64,000 bases of DNA from an uncultured Chloroflexota bacterium (GCA_900696595.1 CAADGT010000143.1:82496-146495); one strand, 5' to 3'. Shown: positions 1 through 8,710, numbered from the stretch's first letter. A program made the numbers and translations. Notes: generated from the letters alone by a model not told the origin.

Positions 1-338
1 AACTTTCCCAGCAGGCAGACCCACCCTTCACCGACCCGCAAATTTTCCTGCGCGACGGTCAACTGAAATTATACGGCAGGATCACGCAGGGATGGTTCAC
101 CGCCAACATGCTGATCGTCATGAACGTCATCCTCGATCCCGTCACCGGCCAGCCCGCAATTCAAATCGCCTCCGCCGATTTCGGTCCCTTCCCCGCGCCC
201 GAAGGTTTGAACACAGCCGTCGGCGCCGTCATTGACGAAGCCTTCACCGGTTCGTTTGGGCCCGTCGCCAGCGGATTTCGACTGGAATCCATCGCCATCG
301 CAAACGGAGTCATGACCGTAACCGGGCGGATCAAATAG
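1..338 (+). CDS. hypothetical protein, 3' part only
   Basis: The reading frame is already open at base 3 and runs to TAG at 336-338, so the gene starts before the window. About 111 C-terminal residues are visible. They include a segment reading LRDGQLKLYG, then a hydrophobic strand-rich stretch and a final VTGRIK. The alternation of short strands with a phrase like 'output, in expression, in function of' resembles small beta-rich envelope proteins, but I do not recognise the family. It lies 19 bases upstream of the G5-domain lipoprotein gene in the same direction, so the two may share a transcript. An internal Met at base 108 is not the start, because coding sequence clearly continues upstream of it. 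Confidence 0.6.
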   Translation, partial: LSQQADPPFTDPQIFLRDGQLKLYGRITQGWFTANMLIVMNVILDPVTGQPAIQIASADFGPFPAPEGLNTAVGAVIDEAFTGSFGPVASGFRLESIAIANGVMTVTGRIK

Positions 339-357
339 TCGTCGGATTATACAACAC

Positions 358-1947
358 ATGCCCCGGTTCAGACTCCGCCCCGGCTTGATCCTGACCATCC
401 TGCTTTTAACCTCGCTGACAGCGTCCTGCCGCTCCCCGCAGTTGAACGACAAGATCACCGTCCGCATCACCGCCGACGGCGCGACCACAGACACAAGCGT
501 GGGGGCGGGCGTCACCGTATCGCAAGCGCTGGCAGAAGCCGGGTACGAAGTGGGAAAACTCGACAAAACCGCCCCCCCGCTCTACACCGTCATCGGCGAC
601 GGCGACAGCATCGTCTTGATTCGAGTCGAAGAACTCTTCGAGACCGAAGAAGTCGTCATCCCTTTTGAGCGGCAGGTGGCGCGCAACGAAACCCTCCCCG
701 AAGGAGAGACGCGCCTCGTTCAAGCCGGGGTAAACGGGCTGGAGGAAGTCACCTATCGCAGAATCCTCGAAGACGGCGCAGAGATCAGCAAAACCATCGT
801 GAAATCCGTGCTGATAAAAGAAGCCCTGCCCGAGATCGTCATGGTCGGCGCGCAGGCATCCTTCGCCCCGTTGAACATCCCCGGCACACTGGCATATCTG
901 GCGGGCGGCAACGCCTGGATCATGGAAGGCTCGACCGCCAACCGGCGCGTCATCGTCAGCACAGGCGACCTGGACGGGCGCATCTTCACGCTCTCGCCCA
1001 ACGGCGAATACCTCGTCTTCACGCGCAAATCAAGCAAACCCGCCGACGAAGAGATCAACACGCTTTGGGCGGTGCGCACGAAAAACATCGAGCCGAAATT
1101 GATCTCGCTTCAAGCGAAAAATATCGTCCATTTCGCGGCGTGGATTCCCGGAACGAATTCTGTAGCGTACTCCACCGTCGAGCCGCGCAGCGCCGCCCCC
1201 GGCTGGCAGGCCAACAACGACTTATATCGCGTCAGCCTCACCAACAGCGGAAGTCCGCGCCGTTTGCTTTACGCCAACAGCGGCGGAGTCTACGGCTGGT
1301 GGGGCATGACCTTCGCCTTCGCCCCGGACGGGCGTCTTGCCTACTCCCGCCCCGACGGCATCGGCATGGTGGACCAGGACGGCGGTTATATAAAGCCGAC
1401 CCTCGAGATCACCCCGCTGAACACCCACAGCGACTGGGCGTGGATTCCGCCCATCGTCTGGGGCGCGGATGGAAACAGTTTATACTTCGTCAGCCATGCC
1501 CCCGCGCCGGCGCCCATTTCCGGCGAAGAGTCACCCTATTTCGACCTCTCCGCCCTCTCGTTCAGCAACGAGACGGCAGCGACCCTCGCCGATTCGACCG
1601 GGATGTTCGCCTATCCGTCCGCGTCGCCCATCCAGTACATCGGAAGGGAAGCGTCGTTTCAGATCGCCTACCTGCAATCCATTTTCAACGACCAGAGCGA
1701 CACCAGCCGCTACCGCCTCGTCGTGATGGACCGCGACGGTTCAAACAGCGCCACGCTCTTCCCGCCGCCGGATAAGAACGGACTCGAACCGCAGACACCC
1801 GCATGGGCGCCCGCCGAAGTGGACGGCCAAACGGGTCATTTTCTCGCCGTGACCTACCAGGGCAATCTCTGGCTGGTGGACAGCGGCAACGGCAAATCTT
1901 ATCAAGTTACCGGGGACGGATTGATCGCCCGGCTGGATTGGAAGTAA
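358..1947 (+). CDS. lipoprotein with DUF348/G5 domains and TolB-like beta-propeller
   Basis: A 529-residue protein. Residues 1-24 form a signal peptide ending TASC, a loose lipobox, so it is probably a lipid-anchored extracytoplasmic protein. Residues of about 30-90 look like a DUF348 ubiquitin-like repeat. Residues of about 95-165 look like a G5 domain (VIPFERQ, then VTYRR, ending IVMVG). G5 domains are known from cell-wall enzymes and adhesins. The rest (about 180-529) has repeated LSPNGEYLVF and FAPDGRLAYS blades typical of PD40/TolB propellers. No catalytic domain is visible, so the likely role is binding cell-wall or surface sugars. A TATACA hexamer lies 4 bases before the ATG and there is no clear Shine-Dalgarno. 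Confidence 0.75.
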   Translation: MPRFRLRPGLILTILLLTSLTASCRSPQLNDKITVRITADGATTDTSVGAGVTVSQALAEAGYEVGKLDKTAPPLYTVIGDGDSIVLIRVEELFETEEVVIPFERQVARNETLPEGETRLVQAGVNGLEEVTYRRILEDGAEISKTIVKSVLIKEALPEIVMVGAQASFAPLNIPGTLAYLAGGNAWIMEGSTANRRVIVSTGDLDGRIFTLSPNGEYLVFTRKSSKPADEEINTLWAVRTKNIEPKLISLQAKNIVHFAAWIPGTNSVAYSTVEPRSAAPGWQANNDLYRVSLTNSGSPRRLLYANSGGVYGWWGMTFAFAPDGRLAYSRPDGIGMVDQDGGYIKPTLEITPLNTHSDWAWIPPIVWGADGNSLYFVSHAPAPAPISGEESPYFDLSALSFSNETAATLADSTGMFAYPSASPIQYIGREASFQIAYLQSIFNDQSDTSRYRLVVMDRDGSNSATLFPPPDKNGLEPQTPAWAPAEVDGQTGHFLAVTYQGNLWLVDSGNGKSYQVTGDGLIARLDWK

Positions 1948-1950
1948 CCA

Positions 1951-2020
1951 TAGCGCGGACGTGCCGCAAACTTCAGTTTGCGCTTTGCGCGGGGACAAAC
2001 TGAAGTTTGTTGTACTGCGC
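1951..2020. repeat. palindromic intergenic repeat, family P1 (copy 1)
   Basis: The words CAAACTTCAGTTTG and CAAACTGAAGTTTG face each other across a GC-rich centre, giving a hairpin just after the upstream stop codon. A closely matching copy lies at 49518-49582, starting with the same TAGCGCGG. A half copy sits at the 3' end of uvrB near 26865-26883. The hairpin may also help end transcription, but it has no T-run. Confidence 0.75.
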
Positions 2021-2149
2021 AAAATCTTCGCGACTGGCGCAGGTTTCACAGAGCATTCATGAAAGGGTTTCACCCCAAAGGACAAAAAAGACCCGACACC
2101 TAAATTTCGCCCAAAATAACCGACAAGTCATCGCGCGATGGGCTGAATA

Positions 2150-2250
2150 AAAAACCCTTTCGTACACGGACTACACGGAACGCACGGATTTTGAGGATTT
2201 TTTCCTGGGTTTTTCCGTGTTCGTCCGTGAAATCCGAGAAAGCCGTGTCC
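2150..2250. repeat. long imperfect inverted repeat, family L (diverged copy)
   Basis: The left arm has TACACGGACTACACGGAA and the right arm has CCGTGAAATCCGAGAAAGCCGTGTCC, which fold on each other. It resembles the better copies at 3777-3909 and 26118-26249. The gap 1948-2356 (409 bases) holds this element and the P1 palindrome. I see no convincing gene in it; the short frames there are repeat translations. Confidence 0.55.
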
Positions 2251-2356
2251 AGAACTTGGTGACGATGAAATGCAGCCTAGTTTGGACAAAAATTAGGCGC
2301 CAGGTCTGCGGCAAACCTTTTTTCATATCAGTAATACTACAAAGAGGTATCAACCA

Positions 2357-3316
2357 ATGCGAATTTTACTCACGGGCGCCGCCGGTTTTCTCGGCTCCCA
2401 CCTTTGCGACCGCCTGCTTGCCGAGGGTCACGAAATCATCGGCATGGACAATTTCATCACCGGCAGCCCCGACAACATCGCCCATCTTGCGGGAAATGAA
2501 AAGTTTCAATTCATCAAGCGCGACGTCTCCAATTACATCTTCGTCCCCGGCAAGGTGGACGCCATCCTGCATTTTGCCTCGCCCGCCAGCCCCAACCCGC
2601 AATCGAAATCGGGCTACTTCAACCTGCCCATTCAAACCATGAAAGCGGGCGCGCTGGGAACCCACAACTGCCTCGGCATCGCGCGGCGCGAAGGCTCGCG
2701 TTTCATCCTCGCTTCGACCAGCGAAATCTACGGCGACCCGGAGATTCATCCGCAGGCGGAAACCTACCCCGGCAACGTGGACCCGGTCGGCGAACGCGCC
2801 GTTTACGACGAAGCCAAACGTTTTGCCGAGTCCTTGACAATGGCATATCACCGCTTTCACGGTGTCAACACCGGCATCGTGCGCATCTTCAACACCTACG
2901 GTCCGCGCATGGATTTGGAAGACGGGCGCGCCCTGCCAAACCTGCTCAAGCAGGCGCTGCTCGGTCAACCCCTCACCGTGTATGGGAACGGAAGCCAGAC
3001 GCGCTCGTTCTGCTACGTAGACGACCTGGTGGACGGCATCGTAAAATTGATGTATTCAGGCGAACACATGCCGGTCAACATCGGCAACCCGGTCGAAATG
3101 ACCATTCTCGAATTCGCCGAGGCGATCAACCGCATCTCCGGCAACAAAGGCGGCATCGCCTACATGGAAAACGCCCGCAGCGCGCGAGATCCACAACGCA
3201 GGCAACCCGACATTGCGCGCGCAAAAACCATTTTGGGATGGGAACCGCAAGTTGGACTGGAGGAAGGCGTCCGCCGCACGATTCCATTCTTCAAACAAAA
3301 ACTGGGTCTGGCATGA
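2357..3316 (+). CDS. NAD-dependent epimerase, probable UDP-glucuronate decarboxylase
   Basis: A 319-residue extended short-chain dehydrogenase. The Rossmann motif GAAGFLG is at 7-13, the Ser/Thr-Glu region (ASTSE) at 119-123, and the catalytic pair Y150/K154 in YDEAK. The segment [14 protein letters not shown] and the later [13 protein letters not shown] are typical of UDP-xylose synthases, which oxidise and decarboxylate UDP-glucuronate to UDP-xylose. The product would feed cell-surface glycan synthesis, which fits the neighbouring GtrA and glycosyltransferase genes. The ATG follows an AGAGGTATCAACC leader with a modest ribosome site. The exact substrate cannot be read from sequence alone; related dTDP-glucose 4,6-dehydratases are the main alternative. 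Confidence 0.85.
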   Translation: MRILLTGAAGFLGSHLCDRLLAEGHEIIGMDNFITGSPDNIAHLAGNEKFQFIKRDVSNYIFVPGKVDAILHFASPASPNPQSKSGYFNLPIQTMKAGALGTHNCLGIARREGSRFILASTSEIYGDPEIHPQAETYPGNVDPVGERAVYDEAKRFAESLTMAYHRFHGVNTGIVRIFNTYGPRMDLEDGRALPNLLKQALLGQPLTVYGNGSQTRSFCYVDDLVDGIVKLMYSGEHMPVNIGNPVEMTILEFAEAINRISGNKGGIAYMENARSARDPQRRQPDIARAKTILGWEPQVGLEEGVRRTIPFFKQKLGLA

Positions 3317-3777
3317 TCCTGACCGATTCGCGGGAGAGGATTCGGTTCGTCAAATTCGCCGTGGTCGGCGCGCTGGGCGCGGCGATTGACTTCGGCATGA
3401 TGAATCTGCTTTCGCACGGCGTCTTCGACCTACCCCTCGTCGCCGCCGGGACAATCTCCTTCCTGTGCGCGGTCGTCAGCAATTTTACATGGAACCGCTA
3501 TTGGACCTACCCCGAATCGCGCTCGCGCCCCATCCTTAATCAGCTGGGCATGTTTTTTCTCGTCAACGCCGCAGGCATGGCGATCCGCATTCCCACCCTG
3601 CACTATCTCGAACCCCCGCTCCTGCGCCTCGTCGAAAACATTTTTCACACCGAATATCTCACCGCCGAGTTCTACGCCAAAAATCTGACCCTTGCCGCGG
3701 CGGTCGGCGTCGTCATGTTATGGAACTTCTTCGTCAACCGCTACTGGACGTATAATGATATAGACGACGAATCATAA
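3313..3777 (+). CDS. GtrA family membrane protein
   Basis: A 154-residue protein with about four membrane segments. The GtrA signature appears as [18 protein letters not shown] near the N-terminus, followed by FTWNRYWTY, and FFVNRYWTY near the C-terminus. GtrA proteins are thought to move or flip polyprenyl-linked sugars across the membrane for surface polysaccharide or O-antigen modification. The start ATG overlaps the TGA of the upstream decarboxylase by four bases (ATGA), which implies coupled translation and decides against a longer upstream start at 3238. The stop codon abuts a long inverted-repeat element. Confidence 0.88.
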   Translation: MILTDSRERIRFVKFAVVGALGAAIDFGMMNLLSHGVFDLPLVAAGTISFLCAVVSNFTWNRYWTYPESRSRPILNQLGMFFLVNAAGMAIRIPTLHYLEPPLLRLVENIFHTEYLTAEFYAKNLTLAAAVGVVMLWNFFVNRYWTYNDIDDES

Positions 3778-3909
3778 GAGGCCGTTTCTTAAGTACACGG
3801 ATTTGACGGATTGCGCGGACTGGCGCGGATTTAATAAGAGGTTTTTCCCGTGAGAATTCGTGAAATCCGCATAATCCGTGTCCAAAAAGGACTTAAGAAA
3901 CACTCTCTA
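3777..3909. repeat. long inverted repeat, family L (copy 2)
   Basis: About 130 bases with facing arms. The left arm runs TTTCTTAAGTACACGGATTTGACGGATT; the right arm runs AATCCGTGTCC then CTTAAGAAACACTCTCTAAGG. The right end, read on the opposite strand, is the same 20-odd bases that begin the copy at 26118. It follows the gtrA stop directly. No protein is encoded, so it is a MITE-like or REP-like element. Confidence 0.8.
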
Positions 3910-3917
3910 AGGCAGGC

Positions 3918-4292
3918 ATGACAAAGGTTTCATTAATCCCAATCTACAACACAAACGGGGACGCGGACGCGTTCCTGCAATATCCCTATCTCTTCAATCG
4001 CGCCGGCGAATGGATCGGCTTTGTGACGCCCAAACGCGAAGTATATTCCGTCCTCGGCGAGTTCGTCGGCGCGCTGACCAACGACCCGCGCATCGTCGCC
4101 AAACGCGCCGTGGACGAGGCGCAGCCGCGGCTCGATCCCCCGCCTGCCCCGCGCAGAATTCAACTTCCGGCAAGCGTCCCTCTCGCGCCGCTCATGCCCG
4201 AACTCAGCCATTCGCTCGTTGACGTATTGATGGAAACGCCGGAAAAACTTCACACCCTCGACTCCGGCGAACTCCGGGAAGACATGGACTAA
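3918..4292 (+). CDS. hypothetical protein, possible 4-fold beta-flower domain
   Basis: A 124-residue soluble protein. Residues 1-60 have short aromatic strands (PIYNTNGDA, LFNRAGEWIGFV, YSVLGEFVGAL) in an order that resembles the four-fold beta-flower fold, recalled from memory and not verified. Residues 65-100 are Pro-rich. The C-terminal 25 residues are acidic. It ends four bases before the thioesterase start, so the two are probably cotranscribed. It directly follows a family L repeat, so its promoter may lie in or beside that element. No function can be given. Confidence 0.6.
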   Translation: MTKVSLIPIYNTNGDADAFLQYPYLFNRAGEWIGFVTPKREVYSVLGEFVGALTNDPRIVAKRAVDEAQPRLDPPPAPRRIQLPASVPLAPLMPELSHSLVDVLMETPEKLHTLDSGELREDMD

Positions 4293-4296
4293 ACAC

Positions 4297-4761
4297 ATGA
4301 CTCATCAAAAAACATCCCGCGCCTCGCGCGTACACCTCTCGCAACTGATGCAGCCCGAACACGCCAACAACTACGGCAACGTTCACGGCGGCTGGATCAT
4401 GAAACTCGTGGACGAAGCGGGAGCGCTCGCCTGTATGCGCCACGCCCAGACGCGCGTCGTCACCGTCGCCGTGGACTCGTTTGTCTTCCGCGAACCGATC
4501 AAGATCGGCGACCTCGTCATCCTCACAGCCGAAGTGACCTACACCGGGCATGCGTCCATGGAAGCCGAAGTGCAGGTCATCGCGGAAAACCCCATCACCG
4601 GCGAGCGCACTCATACCAACACCGCCTACCTCGTTTACGTCGGGCTGGACGAGAGAGGGCGCCCCACGCCCATCCCGCCGCTGTATCTCGAAACCGACGA
4701 GGATAAAGCCCGGTACGTCCAAGCCAAACTGCGCCAGGAACGGCGCATTGCGAATAAATAA
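4297..4761 (+). CDS. acyl-CoA thioesterase, hot-dog fold
   Basis: A 154-residue single hot-dog domain of the YciA/BACH type. The signature NYGNVHGGWIMKLVDEAGALA (about 25-45) carries the conserved Asn, HGG and Asp of this family. VDSFVFREPIKIGDLV follows as the central strand pair. The expected reaction is hydrolysis of acyl-CoA to free acid and CoA in the cytoplasm, with broad chain-length use. The gene starts four bases after the preceding hypothetical gene. Family length is normal. The substrate is not predictable. Confidence 0.85.
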   Translation: MTHQKTSRASRVHLSQLMQPEHANNYGNVHGGWIMKLVDEAGALACMRHAQTRVVTVAVDSFVFREPIKIGDLVILTAEVTYTGHASMEAEVQVIAENPITGERTHTNTAYLVYVGLDERGRPTPIPPLYLETDEDKARYVQAKLRQERRIANK

Positions 4762-4767
4762 CGCGCC

Positions 4768-4806
4768 GCAGGGGCGACCCGTCCGGTTTGAACGGATCGC
4801 CCCTGC
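4768..4806. repeat. GGGGCGA palindrome between genes
   Basis: GCAGGGGCGA and TCGCCCCTGC face each other around GTCCG...CGGA. Palindromes of the form GTAGGGGCGACC are, from memory, very common between genes in Anaerolineae and cyanobacteria. It separates the thioesterase from the next gene and may act as a weak terminator. Confidence 0.65.
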
Positions 4807-4812
4807 TCTCAC

Positions 4813-6501
4813 ATGCAAAAACTCCGCCAACATCCCATCCTGATACTCCTCGTCGCCAACCTCATCATCGGGTTGACGACGTTTCGTTCCTACGGTCTCG
4901 CCTGGGACGAACCGCTTTTCTACGATTACGGCGAAGCGCTCAAGTACGCCTACACCCCGTCCAACTGGGTTAGCGGCGAATTCGATGTCGCGCAGTCCTT
5001 CGGCTCATCCGGTTCCGACCACGCCAATCGCGGTCCCGCCTATCTTCTCGTCGCCTTGCCCTTGCTCTCTTTTCTGAAACCGCTGGGATTGGACTCCGCC
5101 TCAGCCTGGCACCTGGTTAACTTTTTGACCTTCACCCTCGGCGTTTATCTCCTCTATCGCCTCGCCTCAAAATGGATGAAGAAGGAGTCTGCCCTCGCCG
5201 CCGCCGCGCTATTCGCCTTTCAGCCGCTCCTCTGGGGACACGCCTTCATCAATCCCAAAGACATCCCCTTCCTGACCTTCTTCCTCGGCTCCATCGTTTT
5301 TGGCTTCGAGATGATTGACGCTTGGAAAGCCAATCTCCAATCAATCAATCTGCCAATTTACCAACCTTTCGGCGTTGCTCAGGGCAAGTTACCAGTTACC
5401 AATCTCCTCCTTGCATCCTTCTTCCTCGGCATTGCCACATCCATCCGCATCCTCGCCCCCTTCGCAGGGATTTTAGTCGCGCTTTACGCGCTCGTTCAAG
5501 GCGTCAAACTCCGCGATATTTTCAAATATCCCCTAATCTGGCTATACGCAGTTTTGTCTCTCGTCATCATGTTTGCCACATGGCCCTACCTTTGGCTGGA
5601 CCCGTTGAAAAAATTCGTCGAAGTTTTCGTCTTCATGTCCGACAACCCGACTCAACTCAACGTATTATTCGCCGGGCATAACTATCAAGCCGGAGAGGTC
5701 CCGCGCCGCTACTTCCCCGTCCTGCTCGCCTACACCCTCACCGAACCGACCTACTTCCTGATTGCGTTCGGCGTTTTGCGTTCGCTTTGGAACTCGAATA
5801 GCAAACAGCGCCTGACCCTTGCCATACTCCTCGCCTGGTTTGCCGTCCCCGTCGCCTACATTCTCCTGCGCCGCCCCGCCATGTACGACGGCTACCGTCA
5901 TTTTCTTTTCATCCTGCCGCCGTTGTTCATCTTCGTCGGTTTCGCCTTCGAGTTCCTCTTCGATTGGCTGGAACAACGCTTGCAAAAGCCCCGAACTCTT
6001 TCGTCGGCGTTAGAGAACGCCGGCTACGCGCTGCGCCCGGAACGCCAGTCGCCGTATAAGAACACAGACTCCACACAGCGTTGGAAACTGGCTTTCGCGC
6101 TTTGCGTTCTCGCGTTTGGGATCATCCCCCTCGTACAACTCCATCCCTATCAGTACGCGTACTACAATTCCTTCGCGGGCGGCGTGGGCGGCGCGTTCCG
6201 CAATTACGAAACCGAATACTGGCTGACTTGCTACCGCGAATCCGTCCTCGACTTGAATCAACTTGCAGAACCAGGCGCGCAACTCTTCGTCCGCCGAGAA
6301 CCGTATATCGCCGCCTACTACGCGGATTCGGATATCGCCATCCGCGATTTCCGCACAGAAGGGAAAGAGATACAATCCGGCGATTACTATCTGGTCAACA
6401 CGCGCTCCAACGAAGACCTCAAATTCCTGCGCGATCAACCAGCCGTAATCGAAGTCTCGCGGCTGGGCGCGGTGTTTTGCGTCGTCAAACAGGTTCCGTA
6501 A
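4813..6501 (+). CDS. GT39/ArnT-like membrane glycosyltransferase
   Basis: A 562-residue membrane protein with roughly ten or more hydrophobic segments. The first extracytoplasmic loop carries WDEP (about residue 34), the acidic site common to GT-C enzymes such as ArnT and protein O-mannosyltransferases. HAFINPKDIPFLTF around residue 145 matches the second conserved loop. Such enzymes move a sugar from a polyprenyl phosphate carrier to lipid or protein on the outer face. The gene lies between GtrA and deacetylase genes, which supports a surface-glycan role. An in-frame heptamer-repeat insertion encodes roughly residues 174-198 and falls between two membrane segments. Confidence 0.75.
   Translation: MQKLRQHPILILLVANLIIGLTTFRSYGLAWDEPLFYDYGEALKYAYTPSNWVSGEFDVAQSFGSSGSDHANRGPAYLLVALPLLSFLKPLGLDSASAWHLVNFLTFTLGVYLLYRLASKWMKKESALAAAALFAFQPLLWGHAFINPKDIPFLTFFLGSIVFGFEMIDAWKANLQSINLPIYQPFGVAQGKLPVTNLLLASFFLGIATSIRILAPFAGILVALYALVQGVKLRDIFKYPLIWLYAVLSLVIMFATWPYLWLDPLKKFVEVFVFMSDNPTQLNVLFAGHNYQAGEVPRRYFPVLLAYTLTEPTYFLIAFGVLRSLWNSNSKQRLTLAILLAWFAVPVAYILLRRPAMYDGYRHFLFILPPLFIFVGFAFEFLFDWLEQRLQKPRTLSSALENAGYALRPERQSPYKNTDSTQRWKLAFALCVLAFGIIPLVQLHPYQYAYYNSFAGGVGGAFRNYETEYWLTCYRESVLDLNQLAEPGAQLFVRREPYIAAYYADSDIAIRDFRTEGKEIQSGDYYLVNTRSNEDLKFLRDQPAVIEVSRLGAVFCVVKQVP
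5331..5407 (+). repeat. heptamer repeats plus CTCAGGGCAAG core inside a gene
   Basis: CAATCTC, CAATCAA, TCAATCT and TACCAAC heptamers flank a core ending GCTCAGGGCAAG. TTACCAG and TTACCAA follow. A similar core with similar flanks lies inside mfd near 32096-32155. The frame stays open through the insertion, giving residues like INLPIYQPFG. Confidence 0.6.
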
Positions 6502-6553
6502 CTGTAGGACAAACTTAAGTTTGTCCTACAGTTTGTCCTACAGTTTGTCCTAC
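6502..6553. repeat. TTTGTCCTACA palindrome and tandem repeat
   Basis: TAGGACAAACTT and AAGTTTGTCCTA form a perfect hairpin, and the right half is then repeated twice more with a 12-base period. The unit supplies TTGTCC hexamers that sit at -35 distance from the TATAAT of the next gene. It resembles the P1 palindromes in design. Confidence 0.7.
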
Positions 6554-6562
6554 TGCTATAAT
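6533..6562 (+). promoter_or_regulatory. promoter of the deacetylase gene
   Basis: TTGTCC at 6533-6538 and TATAAT at 6557-6562, spaced 18 bases. The ATG at 6572 is 9 bases after the -10 box, so the transcript would have a leader of only about 3 bases. No ribosome site is present. This decides the start at 6572 over the upstream ATG at 6521, whose extra codons are just the repeat. Confidence 0.6.
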
Positions 6563-6571
6563 CCTCGCGCC

Positions 6572-7402
6572 ATGACTCCCTCTCCGCGTCTACTCGTCAC
6601 AATTGACTACGAATCCTGGTTCGCGCCTTCGCGGCGTTACGATTTTCTGCCCTCCGAAACGCGCCGCCGACTCGACGACGATCAATCGCTCAAGGCGCTC
6701 GACCCCATCCTTGAAATCCTTGGCGATTCGAAAGCCGCATTCTATCTCGTCGGCGAAATGGTGGAATGGCATCCCGAACTGCCGGAAAAAATTTCAAAAG
6801 CCGGTCATGAGGTCGGCTTTCACTGCCACGTTCACCGCAAACTGACCGACGTAAAGGAAATCGAAAAAGACCTGACCGCCTCATCCGATTGGATTCAAAA
6901 ATACAACGTGCGCGGCTATCGCGCCCCGATGATCAACACCGTCGAAGAAGTTTATCCGCTGCTGGCAAAACACAACTTCGCTTATAGTTCATCGCAATAC
7001 GCCCCGGCTGGGGTCGCAATCAGTAAGAGCGGCGTGTGGGAAATTCCCGTCAGCACACTGCCGCTGTTCAAACACCCGACCGAATTCACCGCCCCGCGTT
7101 ACATGAATCTCAAGCTTGTCGCAGGCGGCGAATTCCCCTACGGGTCGAGTTTCACCATCGGGTTGTTTCGTAAAACAGTCTTCCGAATCATCGAACGTGA
7201 ACTCAAAGCGGGCAGAAGCCCGGTCATTTTTTTGCACCCCTACGAGATCGGCACGCCCAATGGCTACCCTCGAAACTTCTTCATGGACATGTTTCATCAT
7301 CCACTGCTTTTCCCTTTCACATTAAATAAATCCAAATTTCTGAAAGAGCTCCTTAAAAATTTTCCCACGTCCACAATCCAGGAGTACGTCGAAGAGTTAT
7401 GA
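6572..7402 (+). CDS. polysaccharide deacetylase, XrtA-associated type
   Basis: A 276-residue NodB-homology protein. The metal and catalytic positions read IDYESWF (D12, E14) and GFHCHVH (H84, H88), followed by GYRAPM, the conserved Arg-rich motif 3. FLHPYEIG near residue 225 matches the FHPWE(L/I) segment of the DUF3473-containing deacetylases found in exosortase/XrtA loci. The expected reaction is removal of N- or O-acetyl groups from a surface polysaccharide. No signal peptide is seen, as is usual for this subgroup. Its stop overlaps the FemAB-like gene by four bases, so the pair is coupled. Confidence 0.82.
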   Translation: MTPSPRLLVTIDYESWFAPSRRYDFLPSETRRRLDDDQSLKALDPILEILGDSKAAFYLVGEMVEWHPELPEKISKAGHEVGFHCHVHRKLTDVKEIEKDLTASSDWIQKYNVRGYRAPMINTVEEVYPLLAKHNFAYSSSQYAPAGVAISKSGVWEIPVSTLPLFKHPTEFTAPRYMNLKLVAGGEFPYGSSFTIGLFRKTVFRIIERELKAGRSPVIFLHPYEIGTPNGYPRNFFMDMFHHPLLFPFTLNKSKFLKELLKNFPTSTIQEYVEEL

Positions 7403-8421
7403 ACATTCAACGGGTCAACGCTCTCGAAATTCCCGCGCTCAAAGCGGGTCTCAGTTACGTCGGACTGGATTCGTGGATGAACTTCGTTCACGACATCTAC
7501 GGTCATCCCGTCCATCGTTTTGTCGCGCTCGAAAACGGCCGTCCGCTTGGCGCGCTTTCCCTGCTCGAGGTCAGGCATCCTGTCTTCGGTCATTACCTTG
7601 CCGCCGCGCCCTTCGGCAGTTACGGCGGATTCGTTTACGAAAATCATCAAGCCCGCGATTTATTGTTGGATGAAGCCCATCGCCTCGCAAAGGAGATCGC
7701 CGCCGAATACGTCTCGCTTCGATTCGACGATACCGCCTCCCCCCCGCCCGACGGCTGGGTCGAACACCCCGTATATTTCACTTATCTGATACATTTATCC
7801 GCCAACCCGGACGACTTGCTCAAAAAATTTTCATCCGACCACCGCAACCACATCCGCAAATCCCTCAAAAAGGGATTCACCGTCCGCTTCGGTCGTCTCG
7901 ACCTGCTGGACGACGCCTACGAAGCCATCGCGCTTTCCATGCACGAACTCGGATCGCCCTATCACGCGAAGCGTTACCTGCGTCAGATGGCGATCAGCCT
8001 GGGAAACACGCTCCAGTTTGCGGTCGCGTACGATGCGCGGGGGCGAATCGCCGGCGGCGGGGTTTTCATCCATCAAGGTAAAACTATTTTCAACCTGCAC
8101 GCCAACGTCCTGCGCTTTGCGCGGTCTTCCCATGCGGGCGAATTTCTGTATTGGTCGGTAATTCTCGAAGCAATCGAAAAGGGATTTACAACCTTCGATC
8201 TCGGACGCAGCCTGATCGGCTCGGGCAACGACTCGTTCAAATCCAAATGGGCGCCGGAAAAAAAAGCGCTCGCCTACTGGTATTGGCTCGCCCCCGGGCG
8301 CGAACTGCCCTCGCTGAATCAGAAGAATCCAAAATTTCAATTTGCGATTACGATGTGGAAACGACTGCCCAAATTCATCGTCCGCCCGCTCGGACCTTAC
8401 ATCATCCGCGGACTGGTCTAA
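7399..8421 (+). CDS. FemAB-like GNAT acyltransferase, XrtA-associated type
   Basis: A 340-residue protein of the FemAB/GNAT fold. The second half has the usual core: KFSSDHRNHIRKSLKKGF around residue 143, then GGGVFIHQGKTIFNLHAN, then FLYWSVILEAIEKGFTTFDLGRS. Family members use aminoacyl-tRNA or acyl-CoA donors to modify cell-wall or surface precursors, and the XrtA subgroup travels with deacetylases like the one just upstream. The ATGA overlap with that gene shows translational coupling. No exosortase or PEP-CTERM gene is in the window, so here the pair probably serves exopolysaccharide assembly. Confidence 0.8.
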   Translation: MNIQRVNALEIPALKAGLSYVGLDSWMNFVHDIYGHPVHRFVALENGRPLGALSLLEVRHPVFGHYLAAAPFGSYGGFVYENHQARDLLLDEAHRLAKEIAAEYVSLRFDDTASPPPDGWVEHPVYFTYLIHLSANPDDLLKKFSSDHRNHIRKSLKKGFTVRFGRLDLLDDAYEAIALSMHELGSPYHAKRYLRQMAISLGNTLQFAVAYDARGRIAGGGVFIHQGKTIFNLHANVLRFARSSHAGEFLYWSVILEAIEKGFTTFDLGRSLIGSGNDSFKSKWAPEKKALAYWYWLAPGRELPSLNQKNPKFQFAITMWKRLPKFIVRPLGPYIIRGLV

Positions 8422-8425
8422 TCCA

Positions 8426-8710
8426 ATGCTTGCCACGCTTTCCCTGCATCTTCGCCTGCCGCTTTGCGCCTCTCTCAAGGAAAAACGCGGGCGGATCAAA
8501 CCTTTCATGTCGCGCCTGCATCGCGAATTCAACGTCTCGGTCGCCGAAATGGATTTTCACGACAAATGGGAGGAGGCGCGCATCGCCTGCGTCATGATCG
8601 GGAACGACCCCGCCTTTCTGCGATCCGCGCTTCAAGCAGTTGAAAAATGGGCGGAAGCAAACTGGACGCATGGAGATGTGTGGGACAGCAGGATTGAAGT
8701 TGTCGGTTGA
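8426..8710 (+). CDS. DUF503 family protein
   Basis: A 94-residue protein matching the DUF503/YlxP family: LHLRLPLCASLKEKR at the start, FNVSVAEMDFHDKWEEA in the middle, and a final strand. The conserved SLKEKR motif is present. YlxP proteins are small and often sit near ribosome-biogenesis genes; their function is unknown. The start at 8426 follows the FemAB stop by four bases. A longer reading frame from 8342 overlaps the upstream gene and is rejected. The following 100 bases to the SDR gene hold only a low-complexity stretch with repeated CTACAT and TTTAC words. Confidence 0.85.
   Translation: MLATLSLHLRLPLCASLKEKRGRIKPFMSRLHREFNVSVAEMDFHDKWEEARIACVMIGNDPAFLRSALQAVEKWAEANWTHGDVWDSRIEVVG

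Noticed and set aside
3238..3312. GtrA start upstream of 3313
   Set aside because: It lies inside the decarboxylase gene in another frame; the ATGA overlap at 3313 is the usual coupled start.
6521..6571. Upstream start for the deacetylase
   Set aside because: The extra codons read out the TTTGTCCTACA repeat, and the promoter would lie inside them.
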